A stretch of 64,000 nucleotides of DNA from Streptomyces chromofuscus. GTDB taxonomy: Bacteria > Actinomycetota > Actinomycetes > Streptomycetales > Streptomycetaceae. The first letter of the stretch is position 1; every line of letters starts with the position of its first letter. A program made the translations under genes and the position numbers. The notes beneath the pieces were generated by a model, which saw only the letters and a program-made list of their open reading frames with translations, had not been told where the DNA came from and searched no databases. Shown here in pieces: positions 58,315 through 64,000 of the stretch. The stretch is taken from positions 6,761,501 to 6,825,500 of the forward strand of contig NZ_CP063374.1 in NCBI RefSeq assembly GCF_015160875.1, given 5' to 3'.

Positions 58315-60999
58315 GTGAGCACGTCCGACCACCACGCCGACCGGCCCGCCGAGCCGCCGGACGGCCCCGAGCGGATCACCGACGTACCGGGGCCGACGAC
58401 GCACCCCGCGGGCACGCCCGGCCCGACCGGCGCCTCCGACTCGACCGGCGCGCTCGACTTCGACGCTGCCGTTCCCGGTCTCACCGGCGCCCTCGACCTC
58501 GACCGTGCCGCTGCCGACCTCACCGGCGCGCTCGACCTCGACGCTGCCGACCTCACCGCCGCGCTCGACCTCACCGGCGGACGCGACCCCGCCACCGCTC
58601 CGGACGGAGGCGGCGCGGCCCCGGCCGGGCGGGCGGTGTCGTCGGGCGATCTCGCGGGCGTCTCCGCGACGTCCCCCGTCGGCAGGCTCGCCGCCACCGT
58701 CGAGCGGTTGCGCCGGGAGGTGCGGGCGGCGCAGGCCGAGGCGGAGGGCCGGGCCCTGATCGAACTCGCCAAGGGCATCCTGGTCGAGCGGCTCGGCTGC
58801 GGCCCGGCGCAGGCCGCCCGGCAACTCGCGGAGCTGACCGAGCAGGCCCGGGTCAGCCCGCTGGAATTCGCCGTCGAGGTCATCAACCAGGCCGCCCGTG
58901 ACCGGATGTCGGAGGTCACGGACGCCTTCCTCGCGGCCGCCGCCGACGGCGCCCGCTCGGCGGAGCGTGACCGCGCCGCCGTACGCCTGCGCGCCGCCGA
59001 GAGCGGGGCGCTCGCCGCGTCCGACGCGCAGGCCGTCGCCGACTCGCTGCTGGAGCACGCGCTGCGCCCGCTGGGCGCGGTGGCCGTGGCCGTGTGGGCC
59101 GCGGGCGCGGACGGCTCGCTGACCCTGGCGGGCAGCGCCGGGTTCGCCCCGACGGAGGCCTCCCGCTGGCGCTACGTGCCGCCGGACGTGGCCACGGTGG
59201 CGCGCCGCGGACTCACCGAGCGCAGCGGCCAGTGGTTCACGTCGCTGGCCGAGACCGGGCTGCCCACCGTCGGCCGGCATCACCACCCCGACGGCGGCCG
59301 GGTCGCCGTACCGGCGGGCACCGGAGGGCGTATCCACGGGGTCCTGGAGATCGCCTGGCCGGGGCCGCTGGAGCCGCAGCCGCCCCAGGTCGTCCGGCAG
59401 GTGGAGGCGCTGGCGGAGCTGTGCGCGCACACCCTGGAGACGTACACGCCGCGCCCCGACGCGGTGCAGGAGCCGCGGATCGTGCCGGACGCCGCGGAAC
59501 TCACCGACCTCGCCGACGGGTTGCACGACCCCGCGCTGGTCCTCGTGCCGCACGTCGACGACTCCGGGCAGCTGGTGGACTTCCGCATCCAGCACGTCAA
59601 CACCCGCTTCCTCGACCCCGCGGGCCGGCCCCGCGCGGTGGTGAGCGGGGCGCTGCTGCTGGAGGCGTACCCGATGACGGCCGGGGACAGCGAACTGTTC
59701 CAGCGCATCGAGCGGGTGTACGCCACCGGCGAGCCGTTCCGGGCGCGCCGGATGCATCTGACCGCGCTGGTCGACCAGGTGCCGCTGTCGGCGGTGGCGG
59801 ACATCAGCATCAGCCGGCACGGCGGCAGTGTGCTGCTGATCTGGCGCATCGAGGACGAGACGGCACGGCTGGCGAGCCTGCTCCAGCACGCCCAGCGCCT
59901 CGGCCGCATCGGCGGTTTCGAGGAGAACCTGCTGACCGGCGGGATCACCTGGAACAGCCAGATGTTCGACCTGTACGGCCGCTCCACCACGAGCCCGCCG
60001 GTGTCGCTGGAGGACCTCCCCGCCCACGCGCACCCGGACGACGCGGTGGCCATCGGCCGGTTCCTGCGCACGCTGCTGCACCACCGCCGGCCCGCGTCCG
60101 CCGCCTTCCGGCTCCAGCGGCCCGACGGGGTCAACCGGCACATCCGGGTCGTCGCCGAGCCCGTCCTCGACACCGACGGCCGGCTGTTCGTCGTCCGCGG
60201 CGCCTGCCAGGACATCTCCGCCCAGCACTGGACGGAGGTGGCGCTGGCGGCCACCCGCGACCAGCTCGCCCACACCGAGCAGCAGGCCGCCGAACGCAAC
60301 CGGCTGACGCTGCAGTTGCAGCACGCCATCATGCCCCCGGCGCAGGCCCCGCTCCAGATGCCCGGCCTGGAGGTCGCGGTGCGCTACCGGCCGGCGGAGA
60401 CGGAGCAACTGGTCGGCGGCGACTGGTACGACGCCGTGGTCCTGCCGTCGGGGCGGGTCCTGCTGTGCGTGGGCGACGTCGCCGGCCACGGCATAGAGGC
60501 CGCCACGAGCATGGTCGTGCTGCGCAACGCGCTGCGGGGCCTCGCCGTCACCGGCGCCGGACCGGGCCAGCTCCTGTCGTGGCTCAACATCGTGGCGCAC
60601 CACCTCACGGGAGCCGTCACGGCGACGGCGGTGTGCGCCCTGTACGACCCCGACCGGCGCGTGCTGCGCTGGGCGCGGGCGGGCCATCTGCCGCCCGTGC
60701 TGGTGCGGGACACGAAGGCCGCGCCGCTGCCCCTGGTCAAGGGCATCCTGCTGGGCGCGGTGCCGGAGGCGGGGTACGAGGAGGCCGAGGTGCAGCTCGC
60801 GCCCGAGGACACGCTGCTGATGTACACCGACGGCCTCGTCGAACGCCGTGACCGCTCCGTGGAGGAGTCGCTGACCCACCTGCTGACCACGGCGAGCACG
60901 GCGCCGAAGACGCTGGACCAGCAACTGGACCGGCTGCTGACCTACAGCAAGTCGGACACGGACGACGACACCTGCCTCGTCGGCGTCCGCGTCGACTAG
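58315..60999 (+). CDS. ANTAR-GAF-PAS-SpoIIE(PP2C) phosphatase
   Basis: An 894-residue protein. A disordered N-terminus carries four short repeats of the LTGALDLD type (~45-85). An ANTAR-like helical domain follows (~125-195: EGRALIELAKGILVERLGCG), then GAF (~225-375), a PAS-like region (~395-510), a second PAS (~525-640: GRIGGFEENLLTGGITWNSQ) and a PP2C/SpoIIE domain (~665-894) with GGDWYDAVVL, GDVAGHGIEAAT and MYTDGLVERRDRSVEE. ANTAR domains bind RNA hairpins, so it may couple RNA binding to phosphatase activity. It lies 91 bases after the hybrid kinase. The GTG at 58315 follows GAGGAG. Its TAG stop is the first three bases of the inverted-repeat element. Confidence 0.9.
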   Translation: MSTSDHHADRPAEPPDGPERITDVPGPTTHPAGTPGPTGASDSTGALDFDAAVPGLTGALDLDRAAADLTGALDLDAADLTAALDLTGGRDPATAPDGGGAAPAGRAVSSGDLAGVSATSPVGRLAATVERLRREVRAAQAEAEGRALIELAKGILVERLGCGPAQAARQLAELTEQARVSPLEFAVEVINQAARDRMSEVTDAFLAAAADGARSAERDRAAVRLRAAESGALAASDAQAVADSLLEHALRPLGAVAVAVWAAGADGSLTLAGSAGFAPTEASRWRYVPPDVATVARRGLTERSGQWFTSLAETGLPTVGRHHHPDGGRVAVPAGTGGRIHGVLEIAWPGPLEPQPPQVVRQVEALAELCAHTLETYTPRPDAVQEPRIVPDAAELTDLADGLHDPALVLVPHVDDSGQLVDFRIQHVNTRFLDPAGRPRAVVSGALLLEAYPMTAGDSELFQRIERVYATGEPFRARRMHLTALVDQVPLSAVADISISRHGGSVLLIWRIEDETARLASLLQHAQRLGRIGGFEENLLTGGITWNSQMFDLYGRSTTSPPVSLEDLPAHAHPDDAVAIGRFLRTLLHHRRPASAAFRLQRPDGVNRHIRVVAEPVLDTDGRLFVVRGACQDISAQHWTEVALAATRDQLAHTEQQAAERNRLTLQLQHAIMPPAQAPLQMPGLEVAVRYRPAETEQLVGGDWYDAVVLPSGRVLLCVGDVAGHGIEAATSMVVLRNALRGLAVTGAGPGQLLSWLNIVAHHLTGAVTATAVCALYDPDRRVLRWARAGHLPPVLVRDTKAAPLPLVKGILLGAVPEAGYEEAEVQLAPEDTLLMYTDGLVERRDRSVEESLTHLLTTASTAPKTLDQQLDRLLTYSKSDTDDDTCLVGVRVD

Positions 61000-61101
61000 T
61001 GCCGCGGCAGGCAACGTTTGCCCGGCAAGGAGCGGCGTCCGGTGCGGCGAGAGGGCGTGCCGGGCGTCGGGACGGGGTGAACGTTGCCTGTCGCGGCACT
61101 A
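60997..61101. mobile_element. MITE-like inverted-repeat element, short copy (105 bp)
   Basis: The 22-base left end is TAGTGCCGCGGCAGGCAACG then TT. The right end complement is TAGTGCCGCGACAGGCAACG then TT, matching at 21 of 22. Inner arms also pair imperfectly, so the element is a fold-back. Both sides carry the same 14 bases GCGTCCGCGTCGAC (60983-60996 and 61102-61115), as expected of a target-site duplication. A CTAG duplication (60996-60999 and 61099-61102) is the alternative reading. It has no coding capacity. Confidence 0.8.
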
Positions 61102-61173
61102 GCGTCCGCGTCGACCAGGAGACGTCCCCGGGGCCCTCGGGCCGTGCGTACGCCCGCGTGGTCCCGGGGCCCC

Positions 61174-61974
61174 TCAGGCCTTGCGGGCCACGCCCGCGTA
61201 CACCGGCACGACGCCCTCCGCCTGGGCGGCCACGTCCTGCGGTTCCGGCCGCCAGCCGTGGACGGGGATCACGCCGGGGCCGAGCAGTTCCAGACCGTCG
61301 AAGAAGCGGGAGAACTCGGCGAGGGTGCGGGGGAAGAACGGCGTGCCGGTGCGCCGGAAGTGCTCGGCGGCCTTCTCCACGGCCTCGGGGGTGAGGTCCG
61401 GGGTGACCTGGGACAGGATCAGGTGGCTGCCCGGGGCGAGCGCGTCGACGTACGTCTTGACCAGGCCGTACGCCTCGTCGTCGAGGTAGTGGGTGAGGGC
61501 GACCAGCGACAGCGCGACCGGCCGGCCGAAGTCCAGTGTCTCGCCCGCCCGCCGCAGCAGGGTGTCGAGGTCGCGCACGTCGGCGTGGACGTAGGTGGTG
61601 GCGCCCTGCGGGGAGCTGTGCAGCAGCGCCTGCGCGTGCCGGAGGACGATCGGGTCGTTGTCCGCGTACACGACCCGGGCCTCCGGCGCGACGTCCTGGG
61701 CCACCTGGTGCAGGTTGGGCTCGGTGGGGATACCGGTGCCGATGTCCAGGAACTGGCGGATCCCGGCCTCGGCGACCGTGCGCACGGCCCGGTGCATGAA
61801 CCGGCGGTTGGCGCGTGCCCCGCGCAGCACCGTGCCGTCCACGGCGAGGATCCGGCGGGCCAGCTCCTCGTCCACCGGGTAGTTGTCCTTGCCGCCCAGC
61901 CACCAGTCGTAGACCCGGGCCGGGTGCGGCCGGCTGGTGTCGATCCTGGGGGAGTGGGCCTCGGATCCGGTCAT
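61174..61974 (-). CDS. DUF574-type SAM-dependent methyltransferase
   Basis: A 266-residue protein of the actinobacterial S-adenosyl methyltransferase family PF04672 (DUF574). Features are the opening DTSRPHPARVYDWWLGGKDN, then YPVDEELARRI, ANRRFMHRAVRTVAEAGIRQ, the AdoMet motif FLDIGTGIPTEPNLHQVAQ and YADNDPIVLRHAQALL. Dozens of paralogues occur per streptomycete genome; the substrate is unknown. ATG at 61974. It lies 50 bases downstream of the XRE regulator on the same strand, a common pairing. Confidence 0.92.
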   Translation of the reverse strand: MTGSEAHSPRIDTSRPHPARVYDWWLGGKDNYPVDEELARRILAVDGTVLRGARANRRFMHRAVRTVAEAGIRQFLDIGTGIPTEPNLHQVAQDVAPEARVVYADNDPIVLRHAQALLHSSPQGATTYVHADVRDLDTLLRRAGETLDFGRPVALSLVALTHYLDDEAYGLVKTYVDALAPGSHLILSQVTPDLTPEAVEKAAEHFRRTGTPFFPRTLAEFSRFFDGLELLGPGVIPVHGWRPEPQDVAAQAEGVVPVYAGVARKA

Positions 61975-62024
61975 GCGGTGCGGTCTCCTCGTCGTGGGTC
62001 GGGCGTGGCTGGGCAGCGGCGGGG

Positions 62025-62891
62025 TCACAGGTCCCCGCGGCACTCCTGAAGGATCTTCCTGGTGCGCAGCGCCGACGCGGCGTGCGCCGTCATGTGGTCC
62101 AGCACCTCCAGATGCGCGGAGACCTCGCGGCGCGAGTCCAGGTACAGCGCACCGGTCAGGTACTCGGTGAACACCATGTCCGGCAGCTCCGGCTCCGCGA
62201 AGCGGAACAGGGAGAAGGGGGCGTAGGCGCCCGGGTGCGGGCCCGTGGCGAACTCGGCGACCTGCAGGGTGACCCGGTCGCTCTCGGCGGCCTCCATCAG
62301 CCGGTCCAGCTGGGCGCCCATCACCTCGGGGCGGGTGCCCACCGGGCGGCGCAGGACCGTCTCGTCCATGATCACCCACAGGTGCGGCGGGTCGGGGCGG
62401 CGTAGCAGTTCCTGCCGGGCCATGCGCAGCGACACGTGCCGCTCGATGGCCTCCGCGCCGCCGGACCGCCCGATCGTCCCCGCCTTCAGCACGGCTCGGG
62501 CGTAGTCCTCGGTCTGGAGCAGTCCGGGCACGAAGTGCGGTTCGTAGGAGCGGATCAGACGGGCGGCGCCCTCCAGGCTGACGAACAGGCTGAACCAGTC
62601 CGGCAGCACGTCGCTGAACCGCTGCCACCAGCCCGGCTGGTTCGCCTCCTCGGCCAGCGCGACGAACGCCGTCACCTCGTCCTCGGGCACGCCGTAGGCG
62701 GGCAGCAGGATCTGGAGGTACGGGATTCTCAGCGTGACCTCGGCCGTCTCCATCCGCCGCACGGTCGCCGGGGCCACGCGCAGGACGCGTGCCGCCTCCT
62801 CGCGTTTGAGGTTCGCCGCCTCGCGCAGCTCCTGCAACCGTTTCCCGAGCACCACCTGGCCCACGGTGGGCGCGGCCCGCCGTTCACTCAC
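62025..62891 (-). CDS. XRE-family regulator with DUF5753 domain
   Basis: A 288-residue protein: an N-terminal helix-turn-helix (GKRLQELREAANLKREEAAR, APATVRRMETAEVTLRIPYL; ~15-75) and a DUF5753 ligand-binding-like domain (~95-285: SYEPHFVPGLLQTEDYARAV, LLRRPDPPHLWVIMDETVLR, YLTGALYLDSR). It belongs to the WhiJ/Scr1-type regulators, usually next to a DUF397 gene; none is adjacent here. GTG start at 62891. It probably shares transcription with the DUF574 gene. Confidence 0.92.
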   Translation of the reverse strand: MSERRAAPTVGQVVLGKRLQELREAANLKREEAARVLRVAPATVRRMETAEVTLRIPYLQILLPAYGVPEDEVTAFVALAEEANQPGWWQRFSDVLPDWFSLFVSLEGAARLIRSYEPHFVPGLLQTEDYARAVLKAGTIGRSGGAEAIERHVSLRMARQELLRRPDPPHLWVIMDETVLRRPVGTRPEVMGAQLDRLMEAAESDRVTLQVAEFATGPHPGAYAPFSLFRFAEPELPDMVFTEYLTGALYLDSRREVSAHLEVLDHMTAHAASALRTRKILQECRGDL

Positions 62892-63125
62892 GCCACGCCT
62901 CCCCTACGCGCCGAAAGCACGGGTGCAGTGTGTCATGTTCCGGTTGCGGTCACACGGGTGCGGCGGTGCGGTCTGCGCCACCCGGCCATGCCCGTGGCAT
63001 GACCTCCGAGGTAATCGACCATGTCGCCCGTGCGGTCCATCGTGGTCGTACCGGGTGCCGGACCGGCGCACTCCGGCCCGGCACCCGGGCCCGGCCAACT
63101 CGAACTCGACGGAGGGTGATCCGCC

Positions 63126-63551
63126 ATGTCCGCATCCCAGCTCGCCGCTCTCGCCCGCACCACCGAGCCGCAGACCGCGCTCCGCCGCTTCCTGGCCCTG
63201 GACGCCGTGGTGACCGGGGTGAACGGCGTCGCCTACCTCGTCGCCTCCGGGCCGCTCGGGCGGCTCCTCGGCGTGGACTCCGGACTGCTGCTCGTGCTCG
63301 GCGCGGTGCTGATGGCGTACGCGGCGGGCGTCGCGCTGCTCGCCGCCCGGCCCCGTCCGGCGGCGCTGCCCGTGCGGGCGGTGATCGAGACCAACCTCGC
63401 CTGGGCGGCGCTCAGTTTCCTCGCCCTCGTCCTGTGGCTCACGCCGAGCACCGCGGGCGCTGTGTGGGGGGTGCTCCAGGCCCTCACCGTGGCCGGGTTC
63501 GCCGCGTTGCAGTACATCGCGCTGAGGGAACGTCAGGGCAGCAGTTCCTGA
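63126..63551 (+). CDS. small four-helix membrane protein
   Basis: A 141-residue protein with four predicted helices (FLALDAVVTGVNGVAYLVAS; LLLVLGAVLMAYAAGVALLA; VIETNLAWAALSFLALVLWL; GVLQALTVAGFAALQYIAL). It is typical of conserved actinobacterial integral membrane proteins without known function. The ATG at 63126 has GGAGGGTGA upstream. Its 3' end overlaps the convergent regulator gene by ~19 bases. The 234-base gap to the XRE gene holds an inverted repeat CATGCC-CGT-GGCATG around 62987. Confidence 0.8.
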   Translation: MSASQLAALARTTEPQTALRRFLALDAVVTGVNGVAYLVASGPLGRLLGVDSGLLLVLGAVLMAYAAGVALLAARPRPAALPVRAVIETNLAWAALSFLALVLWLTPSTAGAVWGVLQALTVAGFAALQYIALRERQGSSS

Positions 63552-64000
63552 AGGTACTTGACCGTTGCCGGGTCCGCCGGGAGCAGTGTCTCGATGGCGA
63601 GCTCGGCGACGGTCACGTCCATCGGGGTGTTGAACGTGGAGATCGACGAGACGAACGACAGGATCCGGCCGCCGTGCTCGATCCGCAGCGGCAGCGCGAA
63701 GTAGGCGACGGGCTCCGCCGGTTCGCCCTCGGGCACCGACTCGGGGACGGGGTACGCGGTCACCTCCTCGTACAACTCCCGCAGGGCCGCCGACCGGCGC
63801 AGCGCGATCTGCCGCTCCATCTGGGCGAGCAGATGACCGCGCCACTCCCGGAAGTTGCGGATGCGCGGCGCCAGGCCCTGGGGGTGCAGCGTCAGGCGCA
63901 TCGCGTTCGGCGGGTCCGTGAGCAAGGACTCCGGCAGGCCCTCCAGCAGCACGGCGATGCCCCGGTTGGCGGCCAGCACGTCGTACCGCGCGTCCACCAC
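63533..64000 (-). CDS. XRE-family regulator, MmyB-like C-terminal domain (partial)
   Basis: The last 155 residues of a regulator whose start lies beyond the window. They form the MmyB-like ligand-binding domain (PF17765 type): DVLAANRGIAVLLEGLPESL, NAMRLTLHPQGLAPRIRNFR, EWRGHLLAQMERQI, then PLRIEHGGRILSFVSSISTF and VTVAELAIETLLPADP with the C-terminal YLQELLP. The helix-turn-helix is expected upstream. Related proteins bind fatty-acid-like ligands and often control a neighbouring dehydrogenase or reductase. Confidence 0.88.
   Translation of the reverse strand: MVDARYDVLAANRGIAVLLEGLPESLLTDPPNAMRLTLHPQGLAPRIRNFREWRGHLLAQMERQIALRRSAALRELYEEVTAYPVPESVPEGEPAEPVAYFALPLRIEHGGRILSFVSSISTFNTPMDVTVAELAIETLLPADPATVKYLQELLP

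Noticed and set aside
53874..58919. A 1681-codon open frame on the minus strand opposite the hybrid kinase
   Set aside because: It only mirrors the repeats of the kinase gene and spans two plus-strand genes. No domain or start signal supports it.

Overview
The window is typical high-GC actinobacterial chromosome, almost certainly Streptomyces. Codon third positions are nearly all G or C, many starts are GTG, and genes are often coupled by 4-base ATGA/GTGA overlaps. It also carries families typical of the genus: the ten-gene gvpOAFGYZJLSK cluster, PP2C/SpoIIE phosphatases, DUF5753-type XRE regulators, DUF574-type methyltransferases and a SigB/F/G-family sigma factor.

Layout. 1-4193 is a decayed, less GC-rich junction zone. 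It holds an ISAzo13-type transposase remnant with an internal deletion, a frameshifted IS701-type fragment, one intact small secreted protein, a frameshifted membrane protein, and the first ~80 codons of an Rv2578c-type radical SAM gene cut off at its [4Fe-4S] motif. 4374-10824 has an SRPBCC protein, an MFS exporter fused to carboxypeptidase-regulatory-like repeats, a PAS-GAF-PP2C-HATPase phosphatase and a methyltransferase. 11026-16045 is a coupled four-peptidase operon (M55, M20, S9, S66). After it come a CocE/NonD hydrolase remnant, a GNAT enzyme, a holin-like protein and an F420-type LLM oxidoreductase. 19570-23896 is a coupled trio: NDH-2-like oxidoreductase, transketolase, LigD-type polymerase domain. 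24032-29270 is the complete gas-vesicle-type operon.

29373-45766 is rich in stress and housekeeping functions: a PAP2-diacylglycerol kinase fusion, histidine phosphatase, ABC-F protein, baeRF2-like protein, DJ-1/PfpI protein, CBS and DUF2795 proteins, a pyruvate-oxidase-like TPP enzyme, the sigma factor, an aminotransferase-fold protein lacking its catalytic lysine coupled to an MBL hydrolase, and a DedA/MBL pair. 45859-51184 has a membrane/phosphodiesterase fusion and a MoxR-DUF2201/vWA pair. 51258-60999 holds osmC, a stand-alone dnaK, a soluble hybrid histidine kinase with six tandem 92-residue HAMP-type units, and an ANTAR-GAF-PAS-PP2C phosphatase. The end has a DUF574 methyltransferase, an XRE regulator, a small membrane protein and a partial MmyB-like regulator.

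Working together. Several promoters match the Streptomyces SigB consensus (GNNT-N14-16-GGGTAY) and lie near a SigB-family gene, two PP2C phosphatases and stress proteins, which suggests a general-stress neighbourhood. The most interesting non-coding signal is a small inverted-repeat element present at least twice (34188-34354 and 60997-61101). In both copies its first three bases are the TAG stop codon of the upstream gene. The most interesting coding signals are the lysine-less aminotransferase coupled to an MBL hydrolase, the poly-HAMP kinase, the oppositely charged tails of GvpY and GvpZ, and the exporter-repeat fusion.
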